From assembly GCA_022846035.1 (NCBI GenBank), contig AP025580.1, positions 186,001 to 250,000 of the forward strand: a DNA stretch of 64,000 nucleotides, written 5' to 3'. The notes beneath the pieces were generated by a model. It ran no database searches. It worked only from the letters and a program-made list of their open reading frames with translations, and had not been told where the DNA came from. Of the stretch, positions 8,909 to 17,065 are shown in pieces. How positions within the stretch are numbered: position 1 is the first letter of the stretch; each line of letters begins with the position of its first letter. This DNA is from Christensenellaceae bacterium. Lineage in GTDB: Bacteria; Bacillota; Clostridia; Christensenellales; Christensenellaceae. The position numbers and the translations under genes are program-made.

Positions 8909-10360
8909 TTAATCGGTCAATTTTTCAATTTCAACCAACCGGTTACTGCGGCGGAGCAGGTCAATATAGAGCAACAGTTCTTCTTTCGTGCTGACCGCAA
9001 GCTTTCGATAGATATTTTTATTGTGCTTTCGCACCGTATAAATGCTGATAAATGCCAATCCCGGTATTTCGGCAATTTCATATCCGTCTATATAATATTG
9101 CAGAATATTCCGTTCCGCCGGAGTCAATGTTGCGATCCGGTCCACAAAAGAACCCAGCATATTTAAAACTTCAGAGGCAAACTGTCCATGCCCAGATTCT
9201 TCAGCCGCTCGTTCCTGTCCTGCGGCTTTTAATTCTTCTGACTTGACGGTCACTGGTTGCGTTTCGTGCCCTATATACGATAAGTCTACAAAACGCATCA
9301 AGCTTTCCACCGTCCAGTCTGTTCCCGCCAAATCTACTGCGCAAATTTGTATGGGAAGCTGCGCCATTTGATTTTTGTACTGCCATTCACCAGAAAATTT
9401 CCGGGCTATTTTCTCTGTCAATAGTTGCATATCATAACTGTTATGGAATACCGTCAGAGCAAAATGTCCTCTTTCACAGTCATACACGTCTATTTTTTTA
9501 GATAGGCTATTGAGCCATTCTGCCGCACTGGCCATAAATCCATTAACATATCCTGCGCCAAGCGCGGCAATATCAAAATAATGGGAACGCGAGAGCTTGA
9601 CTATCGTCACATAAAGGCTGGATTGATTTTGGACTGTCAAATCAATGCTTCGCAAAAAAGCCGCGCGGTTATATACTTTTGTAACCGGATTATGGGTTAC
9701 GTCCAGATTTTCTACTGTAGTCAAAAATCCAAAAATACCGATCGACTGGAAAAAAAGTTCCAAAAGTTGATGCGGCATGAAAACCTGCTGCACAAAAATA
9801 GGAATAATGCTGAAAATAAGCAGCATGATCGCCGCATACCGCTGTGATTTAAGCAATAGATTCCGAAACCGTATTGCTAAATATACCGTAAACAACATAT
9901 ATAAATATCCCGCGCCATATAAAGCATAGATCATAACGCCGTGGGAGTAAAGGCCATTTTCATCATAATAAAATACCCAATGGAAAACCGGATTCAGCGC
10001 CAGCGGTAGAAAAATGGCAAGGACTTCCGGCAACAGAAACAGAACAAAAAGCGGCTTTTTAATGCGATACTTCAATCCAAGCAATACGATCATATACCAT
10101 GCAAACAAGCATGCTGTGCTGGTATGGACAAATAAGAAAATATAGTTGAGGATATCCCGTGAAAAATACGTATATTGATCTATATAAGAATTACCGACAG
10201 AACTCCAGATATCAAAAACAGCGGAGATCAGCGCTGCAATAATAACAAATAGCAGTAATTGATTGGATTCCTTTTGTAACCCTTTTTGGGAAATAATCAC
10301 ATATAGGGAAAAAATGGAGATCACTCCGGCGCAAATATCAAAGGTTACATTGTAAATCAT
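8909..10360 (-). CDS. Membrane-anchored LuxR-type regulator with degenerate GGDEF-like middle domain
   Basis: The protein has 483 residues and an unusual architecture. The first 230 or so residues hold seven hydrophobic helices, like the 7TM sensor domains of histidine kinases. The middle (residues about 230-370) begins with NPVTKVYNRAAF, matching the DxLTGLxNRxxF entry of GGDEF domains, but the active-site loop reads CERGHFAL, so cyclase activity is not expected. A linker leads to a C-terminal LuxR helix-turn-helix (about 415-480: LTPAERNILQYYIDGYEIAE, then IYTVRKHNKNIYRKL). It probably senses a signal at the membrane and acts on DNA as a one-component regulator. The ATG at 10360 with GGAGAG upstream is chosen over a TTG 15 bases earlier. 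It has its own terminator, and GTACC repeats flank the gene. Confidence 0.75.
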   Translation of the reverse strand: MIYNVTFDICAGVISIFSLYVIISQKGLQKESNQLLLFVIIAALISAVFDIWSSVGNSYIDQYTYFSRDILNYIFLFVHTSTACLFAWYMIVLLGLKYRIKKPLFVLFLLPEVLAIFLPLALNPVFHWVFYYDENGLYSHGVMIYALYGAGYLYMLFTVYLAIRFRNLLLKSQRYAAIMLLIFSIIPIFVQQVFMPHQLLELFFQSIGIFGFLTTVENLDVTHNPVTKVYNRAAFLRSIDLTVQNQSSLYVTIVKLSRSHYFDIAALGAGYVNGFMASAAEWLNSLSKKIDVYDCERGHFALTVFHNSYDMQLLTEKIARKFSGEWQYKNQMAQLPIQICAVDLAGTDWTVESLMRFVDLSYIGHETQPVTVKSEELKAAGQERAAEESGHGQFASEVLNMLGSFVDRIATLTPAERNILQYYIDGYEIAEIPGLAFISIYTVRKHNKNIYRKLAVSTKEELLLYIDLLRRSNRLVEIEKLTD

Positions 10361-10398
10361 AGAATGTCTCTCCAACCGTCCATCGAATGGGAAAATAA

Positions 10399-10698
10399 TT
10401 ATATATCATAAATTTTATTGGTACCATCAATAATTTTTCGCGCCCATTCCTTCACGCTTATTTTGTAATGATTCAGCTCTGCTTGACTCCTAATTATGGC
10501 AAATTCGCGACAATTAAAAACCGGGCTATGTATCTATTCCCAAATTCCTGAAAATTCAACTGTATTCCGGTTACGCAACCAGTCTGAAATGAAAAAGTCT
10601 CCGTCCTTTGCCTTAATCATATCTGTAAGGGAGATACGGTCTTTATCTTCAATTTTTAGAATTGTGATTTCTGTGGAATCGACAACTAATTTTTTCAT
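10399..10698 (-). pseudogene. KilA-N domain gene remnant with in-frame amber codon
   Basis: From the ATG at 10698 the frame reads MKKLVVDSTEITILKIEDKD, then RISLTDMIKAKDGDFFISDW and LRNRNTVEFSGIWE, which is the N-terminal half of a KilA-N domain as found in phage and chromosomal genes. A TAG at 10534-10536 then interrupts it. The same frame continues after the stop with IHSPVFNCREFAIIRSQAEL and KISVKEW, still KilA-N-like, before ending at TAA 10399. The conserved second half (the NAIGI...GRYGGTYAHKDIAFEFASW region) is missing. KilA-N proteins bind DNA. The ATG overlaps the stop of the upstream XRE gene (ATGA), so the two were a translationally coupled pair. Here both are dead. Confidence 0.8.
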
Positions 10699-11057
10699 TT
10701 TTCTTTTTTCCCTGCCATATCCAACATCATTTTTCTGAGTTTAGTATTCATAGGGGAAGCGGGCTCGAAACACATATCCACAAATTCTTTCCATGTATCA
10801 TCCTTAGCGGCACGGTCTTTCAATATCTGCGCCTCATAATTATATAATTTGCCCTGCAGTATCCGTGCGGCAAAAAATAGTCCAAAGAAACAACAAAATA
10901 TTCCGCATATTTTAGTAGTATCTTATATAGTGCGTCTGAATGTTTTTTTCATAACGGTTTATTGCCGATCGCACTGTTCCGAACACTTCTGCAAGGTTTT
11001 TTGTGAAAAACCAATTCTACCGCACAATATACGAAGTCTATCGTCTACTGTCACCAT
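10695..11057 (-). pseudogene. XRE-family regulator remnant broken by at least four frameshifts
   Basis: A start ATG at 11057 with an AAGGAG site opens MVTVDDRLRILCGRIGFSQK. The protein then continues in a second frame as NLAEVFGTVRSAINRYEKN (a helix-turn-helix), in a third as LYKILLKYAEYFVVSLDY, in another as IFCRTDT, and finally as LQGKLYNYEAQILKDRAAKD and CFEPASPMNTKLRKMMLDMA to a TGA that overlaps the KilA-N start. Read together these match a familiar clostridial XRE regulator of about 120 residues with a conserved C-terminal tail. Each segment is well preserved, so decay is recent or the local sequence has indel errors. XRE-KilA-N gene pairs are common in clostridial genomes. Confidence 0.75.
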
Positions 11058-11115
11058 GCACATTTCTCCTTAACACAGTACTTATTCATATAACATGATA
11101 TATCATATGAAGATT

Positions 11116-11745
11116 TTATTCAACGCTATTTTTAGATTTTTCTTTTTCTACTAATTTTGTCCTGTAACTCCGTCGTCTCATAGGAACATTCTCATTGACC
11201 AGTTCCCGCGCCTGCGTAAGCGCCCGCATGATCCCCAGCAGGTACGCATCCTCCACATCCGGCACAGTCAGGTGTTCGTTCCCGATCCACAGGCCCGGCT
11301 GCGGCAGGGCGTCTCCATCCGCCATCAGGTATGGTTCATCCGCATCGAGGTACAGGAAATCCATGATCCGGTCAACCAGGAAATTCGTCTGCACCAATGT
11401 ACTTAACATATTCAAATATTTCCTGCTGTAGCCGTCGCTGTCATACTGCTTCGCGTGCTCCGTGATCCGCTCCAGCGCACCGTCGGACAGCCGCGTGGCC
11501 TCCTTCACATCCTGAAGCTCCCGCTCCGGCGTGTGACTTTTCCCCAGCAGGTAATCATACGAGCATTGTAAAATATCTGTCATGATCTCCAGCGTTTCCA
11601 CCGAATAGCTCACTTTCCCCGACATATATTTCTTTAAGCTGGACAGGCCTACTCCCGCCGCTTCGGCAAATTCTTCCTGTGTGAACCCCCTGTCCTTAAT
11701 TACCTTCTTTAATATGGCTCCTATTTTGGCTTTATCCACATTCAA
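11116..11745 (-). CDS. XRE-family transcriptional regulator, 209 aa
   Basis: An intact DNA-binding regulator. The N-terminal helix-turn-helix (residues about 8-65) reads ILKKVIKDRGFTQEEFAEAA, GVGLSSLKKYMSG, then VETLEIMTDILQCSYDYLLG. The C-terminal 140 residues are helical and polar with no recognised domain and a basic end (RRRSYRTKLVEKEKSKNSVE). It lies at the left end of the GC-rich mobile segment, with GC-rich codons like the downstream mob genes, so it is probably cargo or regulator of that element. The start is preceded by GGGGGATTGA. No partner gene is cotranscribed. Confidence 0.8.
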   Translation of the reverse strand: MNVDKAKIGAILKKVIKDRGFTQEEFAEAAGVGLSSLKKYMSGKVSYSVETLEIMTDILQCSYDYLLGKSHTPERELQDVKEATRLSDGALERITEHAKQYDSDGYSRKYLNMLSTLVQTNFLVDRIMDFLYLDADEPYLMADGDALPQPGLWIGNEHLTVPDVEDAYLLGIMRALTQARELVNENVPMRRRSYRTKLVEKEKSKNSVE

Positions 11746-12271
11746 TCCCCCGAATTATATAAATATTAGCTCTTTTGAGCTCTGTATGTTTTGAGGATAA
11801 TATTTTTACGGGATTTTGTCAAGCCCTGAACGGCAGCTTGTATCCTGCCAACTGCACAATGATACTTCCGTCCAGCCACAGCCCGGGCGCAGCACATACA
11901 TATGCGCCGCACGCAATGGGGACGGCCCGGCACAGGAATGCGGGGAGGAAGGCTCGAAACGGTCTTTCCTATGAAACGGCAGAATGCAAAGTTATCCACA
12001 ACCGGTCCGCAGGGAGCGAAAAAAATTCCCGGCAAACATCGAGGTAAATGGATCACATCACATACCCGCCCTTGCGGCGGGTATGGTGGGTATGGCAAGC
12101 TCCCCAAGTGGCACGCCACTTGGTACCCACCCCGCACGCGGGGACCCCGGGAGCTTGCAAAGGGGAGACCCCCCTTGATCCCCCTTATGCGAAACGGCAG
12201 GCTGCCTGCCTCCGCTTCGCTGTCCCGTGCGCCCGCAAGCGAAGCGGGCCGGCGCGGGCAAAGAAAAAAGC
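11746..12271. other. Non-coding lead region of the mobilizable element
   Basis: About 525 bases separate the XRE regulator from the mobC remnant. I find no gene with a ribosome site. The left half is featureless apart from one exact DnaA-box-like TTATCCACA at 11992-12000. The right half (from 12062) is packed with nested inverted repeats, annotated separately as a candidate oriT. Open frames here on both strands are GC-driven shadows. Confidence 0.5.
12062..12180. other. Candidate origin of transfer (oriT) with nested inverted repeats
   Basis: Four hairpins lie just upstream of the mobilization genes. ATACCCGCC/GGCGGGTAT has perfect 9-base arms at 12062-12070 and 12076-12084. GCAAGCTCCC/GGGAGCTTGC has perfect 10-base arms at 12095-12104 and 12149-12158. 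The latter encloses CCAAGTGGC/GCCACTTGG (12104-12112, 12115-12123) and CCCCGC/GCGGGG (12130-12135, 12138-12143). The enclosing pair gives a cruciform-like three-way structure. The position directly before mobC and the relaxase, and the inverted-repeat layout, fit oriT of MOB-type elements. The nick site cannot be assigned from sequence alone. Confidence 0.6.
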
Positions 12272-12592
12272 ATGGAAAGAGTGGTGCATATCGTAACAAG
12301 AAGCAGGACAAGGAACATCGGGATCAGGGTAAACGAGCAGGAGTAGACGCTCATCCAAAGGAAAGTGCAGTTATCCGGATTGACGCTGCGGGAATACCTC
12401 CTGCGGTGTATCACAGGCAAGGAGATCGTCGTCCATGAAGGCGGGAATATGGTAGTAGCGGAGCTCAAGAGAATCGGCAACAACCTCAACCAGCTTACTT
12501 ATCTTACCAACGCCGGGCGCATTTATGACTGTGAGCGGGAGCTGCAAAACCTGTATACCGAGGTACGGGAGGTGCGCAGGGCATGGCAATAA
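12272..12592 (+). pseudogene. mobC: MobC-like relaxosome accessory gene with in-frame amber codon
   Basis: From the ATG at 12272 the frame reads MERVVHIVTRSRTRNIGIRV, NEQE, then TAG at 12344, and continues in the same frame as TLIQRKVQLSGLTLREYLLR, and ELKRIGNNLNQLTYLTNAGR to the stop at 12592. The RNIGIRV...GNNLNQL pattern is the ribbon-helix-helix and conserved C-terminal motif of MobC proteins, which help relaxases open oriT. The amber codon replaces one residue between two conserved halves, so it is a nonsense mutation. A shortened product from GTG 12365 would lack the DNA-binding strand. The stop overlaps the relaxase start (ATGGCAATAA), as in intact elements. Confidence 0.75.
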
Positions 12593-13279
12593 TTAAGGCG
12601 GTAAATTCATGGGCGGGCCTTGCGCGGGCCATAAACTACATCGCAAGCGGCGGGAAAACGGAATGCAGGCTGACCGGTGGGCATAACTGCTCTTCCATGT
12701 ACGCCATCGAGGAAATGCGGGACACCAAAGAGGCATGGCGCAAAACGGGAGGCAGTACAAACACTTTATCCAGAGTTTTCCCCCGGCGAGGACATTACCC
12801 CGCGCGAAGCCTTTGACATCGCCGGGGAGCTCATACGCCGCTCCCCGCTCTTTCGCGGCTATGAGGTGTGTTACGCCACCCATGCAGACAGGGGGCATCT
12901 CCACACGCACTGGATCGTCAATTCTGTCAGCTTTGAGCATGGGTACAAATTCCGGTATTTCAAGCGGATGCTCCAGGAATTAAAGGACTTATCTGACCGC
13001 ATCCTCAAAGAGCGCGGCAAAAGCATCTGCAAGCAGGGGCGCTCCGTTACCTCCTTCCGCACCAAAGCATACAGGGCTTTGGAAAAAGCTGCGCAGGGCA
13101 CATACAAAAGCTGGCTGCTGGATACCGTCATTGCAGTGCAGGATGCGATGCAAATGTCCCAAAGCAGGGACGCCTTCATACAGGTACTGGAAGATAAAGG
13201 ATATGCCGTGAACTGGAAGGACAGCAGGAAATATATCACTTTTGTCACTCCGGACGGAAAGAAAGTCCGGGATAAAACG
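12583..13279 (+). pseudogene. MOB-family relaxase remnant with two frameshifts and lost C-terminus
   Basis: The ATG at 12583 opens MAIIKAVNSWAGLARAINYI and continues to EAWRKTGG. Near 12750 the sense moves to a second frame (RQYKHFIQSFPP), and near 12785 to a third (GEDITPREAFDIAGELIRRS, and CYATHADRGHLHTHWIVNSV). The HADRGHLHTHWIVN segment is the metal-binding three-histidine motif of MobA/Nic relaxases, which nick oriT and pilot DNA transfer. After KKVRDKT the family sequence ends, and the DNA passes within about 15 codons into a different mobilization ORF, so the rest of the relaxase has been deleted. The gene cannot make an active relaxase as read. Confidence 0.8.
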
Positions 13280-13316
13280 GCAGGACAGGGAGTGCTGGGA
13301 CAAGCTCGGCCAAAGG

Positions 13317-13622
13317 ATGCAGGACTTAGAGGACAGCAACCAGACCGTCAAAGACGCCATGCAGCAAGCCGCCGCTGGGACCGTGGGGACGATGAACACT
13401 CTTTATGAGGAGATGCAGGCGGATTGGAATAAGCTGTCCGGCAGCATCGGAGCGGCGGCGAAGCAATTTATTTCTTCCTCGCAAAAGGCAATGGCCAAGC
13501 TGCACGAGCAGGAGGAACGCTATTGGCGGGCACGGTATAGGCGCAATGCCTGGATCTGCATCTATCTCGCCGTTACCCCTGCTCTCGTACTGCTCGACAC
13601 GCTTATCCGATTGTTCGGATGA
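13317..13622 (+). CDS. Small mobilization-type protein with coiled coil and C-terminal membrane helix
   Basis: A 101-residue frame with a long polar helical stretch (MQDLEDSNQTVKDAMQQAAA to QKAMAKLHEQEERYW) is followed by a basic segment RARYRRNA and one hydrophobic helix (WICIYLAVTPALVLLDTLIRL). Such coiled-coil plus membrane-anchor proteins follow relaxase genes in Tn4451-like and related mobilizable elements; I do not assign a finer function. The upstream part of the frame merges with relaxase-derived sequence, so a deletion has probably removed its normal start. The ATG at 13317 has only a close AAAGG. It may not be expressed. Confidence 0.5.
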   Translation: MQDLEDSNQTVKDAMQQAAAGTVGTMNTLYEEMQADWNKLSGSIGAAAKQFISSSQKAMAKLHEQEERYWRARYRRNAWICIYLAVTPALVLLDTLIRLFG

Positions 13623-13641
13623 TAAAAAGGAGGGACGCCAT

Positions 13642-13839
13642 ATTTCTACACACTCGCACCTTGACAGCAGAATATTTGACAAAGGCACAAAAGGCAAATC
13701 CGCCCTGCCGCAGCTTACGCTGCGTACGAAGATTGGCGGTACGGCATATATCGTGACCGGGCATTACAGCCCTGGCGCGAAGGAGGACATGGCCTCCAAA
13801 CTGCGGCGAGTGATCCTTTCGCACAAATTCCCCGCTTAG
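13642..13839 (+). CDS. tnpW: TnpW-like transposon protein with ATT in place of the start codon
   Basis: A 65-residue frame ends KGKSALPQLTLRTKIGGTAY, then IVTGHYSPGAKEDMASKLRR and VILSHKFPA. This is the pattern of TnpW, a small protein of unknown role found next to the large serine recombinase in Tn4451/Tn4453-type elements. A strong AAAAAGGAGGG site ends seven bases before an ATT codon that sits exactly where ATG is expected. Either the start has mutated from ATG to ATT or initiation is weak. The next gene is the serine recombinase, about 90 bases downstream, as in related elements. Confidence 0.65.
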   Translation: MSTHSHLDSRIFDKGTKGKSALPQLTLRTKIGGTAYIVTGHYSPGAKEDMASKLRRVILSHKFPA

Positions 13840-13930
13840 CATAGACTTGGACAGCCGGACGCGGTATACTGTACTTACGCTGCATTACCGTTTGTCCGAC
13901 TGCCTTGATACAAAGGAGGCATAAAAACAT

Positions 13931-15464
13931 ATGACAAAGCAGCCGGAGAGGATCACCGCACTGTATTGCAGGCTTTCACGCGACGACGATAATACCGGTA
14001 GTATTGCAAACCAAAAAAGAATATTGGGCACGTTCGCGCGAGCAGGGATTTTCCAATCCCCAGTTCTTTGTGGACGACGGGTATACCGGCACAAACTTTG
14101 AACGCCCGGATTTCAAACGGATGATAGAACTGGTAAAGGGTGGAACGATTGACACCGTCATTGTCAAGGATATGTCCCGCTTCGGCAGGGATTACCTCGG
14201 CGTGGGCTTTTACACCGAGGTAATGTTCCCTGAGCTGGACGTCCGGTTCATCGCCATTATGAGCGGCGTGGACAGCAGCGCACAGCAGGACACGGATTTC
14301 ATTCCCTTCCTCAATATCATTAACGAATGGTACGCTAAGGACACGGACGATCCCAAGCGCTGGATCGTGGATGAAGAGGCGGCGCAGGTTGTGCGCCGCA
14401 TTTACGATCTGTGCATGGACGGATATAGCCCCGCGCAGATCGCGGGAATTCTCCGCGCTGACAAGGTATTATGCCCGGCGGCCTATGCCGTGCAGCAGGG
14501 ACGCAAACAGTGCCATCCCGTTCCCGCCGATCCCTGCGAATGGCACGCCAATACCGTTGCAAGGATTCTATCCCGCAGGGAGTATCTCGGGCACACCGTT
14601 AACTTCAAGACCTTCACCAAGTCCTACAAGGATAAGAAGATAAGGCCCAACCCCGAAGAAAAGCAGATGGTGCTCGAGAACACGCAGGAGCCTATCGTCC
14701 CGCAGAAGGTGTGGGACAGGGTGCAGGAGCTCCGCTCGCACAAGCGCAGGCCGTGCAGCACCGGCAAGTCCAGTATATTCTCAGGGCTCGTCTATTGCGC
14801 CGACTGCGGCAGGAAGCTCTACTACTGCACCACCAACCATTTCAAGGCCGGTCAGGATTTCTTCGTCTGCTCGAACTACCGCAGCAACACCGGCACATGC
14901 TTCGCTTACTACATCCGGTAGGCTGTCCTTGAAAAACTCGTGCTTGAACACCTGCAACGCACACTTTCTTTCGCGCAAGGCTCCGAGGACGGCTTTGTAC
15001 GGGCGGTCAGCCGGCAGTCCGAACTGGAATGGAAGAAAGAGCGGCAGGACGTATGCAAAGCCCTCACTGCCGCCGTGCGCCGCATCAGCGACATCGACGC
15101 CCTGTTCCGCAGGCTCTATGAGGACAGCGTATCCGGCAGGATCACGGACGAAAGGTTCTCACTCCTGTCCGAAAGCTATGAGCAAGAACAGGCGAAGCTC
15201 AAAGGGGAGATTCCTGCCTTGCAGGAGCGCCTCGGCGAGACCGAGGGCAAAGTCCTCGGCATCGGCAATTTCCTTGCTCTGGTGCGCAGGTACACCCGCG
15301 TCGAGAGGCTCGACGGCGCCCTGCTCAATGAGTTCGTGCGCAGTATCACAGTCCACGCCCCCGACAGGTCTTCCGGCAAGCGCACGCAACAAATTGACAT
15401 TCTCTACAACTTTATTGGGGAGGTTCCTGCTAATTCCTTCCCACGCAGCGTAAAAGCGGTATAG
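13931..15464 (+). pseudogene. tnpX: Large serine recombinase (TnpX-like), broken by frameshift, deletion and amber codon
   Basis: The ATG at 13931 opens MTKQPERITALYCRLSRDDD with the catalytic serine in RLSRDD. Near 14030 one base is missing within GCGCGAG and the sense moves frame to EQGFSNPQFFVDDGYTGTNF, then DTVIVKDMSRFGRDYL. After NEWYAKDT about 30 residues usual in the family are missing before DDPKRWIVDEEAAQVVRRIY. The zinc-ribbon (CADCGRKLYY...CSNY) follows. YYIR is then cut by TAG at 14919, in a place where relatives have a glutamate codon. The same frame continues as AVLEKLVLEHLQRTL with the coiled-coil C-terminus to 15464. This enzyme class excises and integrates elements at short dinucleotide cores. 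It cannot be active here. Confidence 0.85.
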
Positions 15465-15541
15465 CCCCCTATGGGCTACACCGCTCATTCACTTCCTTAT
15501 TCTGCCTGCTCTAATAGACGGGCGCCTTTTTATTTTGGGAA

Positions 15542-17032
15542 TTACTCAGCCGCAGGGCTCGGATTATCATCCACCTGCGCAGGTATTTCTTCGTTTACCT
15601 GCTTGTCGCCTGCCTGTCCGGATACCACGGTCTGCTCCTGGTCGGAAACGTCTACCGTTGCCGGAGTATCGCTGATTTTCCTGCCCAAAAATTCAGGCAG
15701 CTCCATGCCCGCCATCTCGAAAATTTCGTTCATGGGCGGGATACTCTTCATCAGGCCGGAGAGGAAGTTTGCGGTGCTGGATTTACCGTCCTTACCGGCC
15801 GCGCCGCCGTCCCAAACGGTAACCTTATCAATCTTGAGGTCGCGTACCGCTTCCACCTGTACTTTCATCAGTTCTTCCATTTTATCCGCGAGCATTAGCA
15901 TAAGCGCGTTCTTGGCGTTGCCGCCTGCCGCCTGTACGATGTCGGCAAAACCGGATGCCTGTTTTTTGAGGATTTCCTCCATACCGCGCGCCTGCGCTTC
16001 CATCTTGGCGTAAATCGCGTCCGCTTCACCGGCTGCCTGCCTGCGCAGGCGCTCCGCCTCGGCTTCCGCTTCCAGCTCGACCTGGCGTTTTTTGATCTCT
16101 GTCTTTACGATAACGTCTGCCTCGAGAGTTGCTTTTTCACGCTGCGAACGCGCGAGCTCCGCCTGCTTTTCCGCTGCGTAGGCTTCTTCCAGAGCCTTTG
16201 CGGCCTGTACCTTTTCCGCCGCGGTTGCAAGCCTTGTCGCTTCCGCTTCCTTTTCACGGCGGGCCGCGTCGGACTGGGCAATCTCAATTTTGGCGGTATT
16301 TTCACCGGTGATCGCTTTGGAGTTCGCGGTTGCGACTTCTACGCGCTGGTCGCGCTGGGCGTTTGCTTCACCGATGGAGCCGTCGCGTACTTTTTCTGCA
16401 ACCGATTTTTTGGCGTCGTTGATTGCCTTGGCGGCGGCTTCCTTACCAAGCGCCGTAATGTAGCCGGATTCGTCGCTAATATCCGTTACGTTTACGTTGA
16501 TCAGCCGCAAACCGATTTTTTTCAGCTCGGATTCCACGTTGCGCGAAACCGCTTCCAAAAATTTGTCGCGGTCGGTGTTGATTTCTTCAATATCCATTGT
16601 TGCGATGACGAGACGCAACTGGCCAAAAATAATATCCTTGGCGAGTTCCTGTATCTCGGCCATCTGCAAACCGAGTAAACGTTCCGCCGCATTTTGCATG
16701 ATTCCCTGCTCCGTCGAGATACCGACCGTAAAGATGGAAGGTACGTCGATACGGATATTCTGACGGGAAAGCGCGCTTTTCAAATCAACCTGTATGGAAA
16801 GCGGCGTCAGGTCAAGATATTGGTACGACTGGATGACGGGCCAAATGAAAGCTGCGCCGCCGTGGATACATTTTGACGTACGGTTCGTACCGTCGCTGTT
16901 CTGGCCGACTTTACCATAGATGACCATGATTTTGTCAGAGGGACATTTTTTGTACCGCGTCAGGAAAATCAGCAGGCACATAAATACCAATATGACGATG
17001 ACTACAATAAGGATCAAGCTCTCAATACTCAT
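15542..17032 (-). CDS. Flotillin-like SPFH membrane-scaffold protein
   Basis: A 496-residue flotillin (FloT/YuaG type). One N-terminal membrane helix (about residues 5-25) is followed by the SPFH domain (about 30-210; PSDKIMVIYGKVG, VDVPSIFTVGIS-like strands, FGQLRLVIATM). A long alanine/glutamate-rich coiled coil (about 215-370, with EAEATRLATAAEKVQAAKAL) and a low-complexity acidic tail complete it. Bacterial flotillins oligomerise in the membrane and organise lipid domains and membrane fluidity. It is the third gene of an operon with DUF1836 and NfeD genes; NfeD-flotillin pairing is a well known arrangement. The start has a GGAGGGAG site. The stop is 77 bases from the end of the mobile element remnant. 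Confidence 0.9.
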   Translation of the reverse strand: MSIESLILIVVIVILVFMCLLIFLTRYKKCPSDKIMVIYGKVGQNSDGTNRTSKCIHGGAAFIWPVIQSYQYLDLTPLSIQVDLKSALSRQNIRIDVPSIFTVGISTEQGIMQNAAERLLGLQMAEIQELAKDIIFGQLRLVIATMDIEEINTDRDKFLEAVSRNVESELKKIGLRLINVNVTDISDESGYITALGKEAAAKAINDAKKSVAEKVRDGSIGEANAQRDQRVEVATANSKAITGENTAKIEIAQSDAARREKEAEATRLATAAEKVQAAKALEEAYAAEKQAELARSQREKATLEADVIVKTEIKKRQVELEAEAEAERLRRQAAGEADAIYAKMEAQARGMEEILKKQASGFADIVQAAGGNAKNALMLMLADKMEELMKVQVEAVRDLKIDKVTVWDGGAAGKDGKSSTANFLSGLMKSIPPMNEIFEMAGMELPEFLGRKISDTPATVDVSDQEQTVVSGQAGDKQVNEEIPAQVDDNPSPAAE

Positions 17033-17065
17033 TTTTTTCTCCCTCCGACCGGATTTTTCCGGTCG

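Noticed and set aside
11992-12000. Exact TTATCCACA, a DnaA-box match, in the mobile element
   Set aside because: A single box with no partner boxes, AT-rich unwinding region or replication gene; a chance or minor match.
11766-12311. 181-codon minus-strand frame across the oriT region
   Set aside because: Its open state comes from GC-rich inverted repeats; product is Pro/Arg/Cys-rich and unlike any protein.
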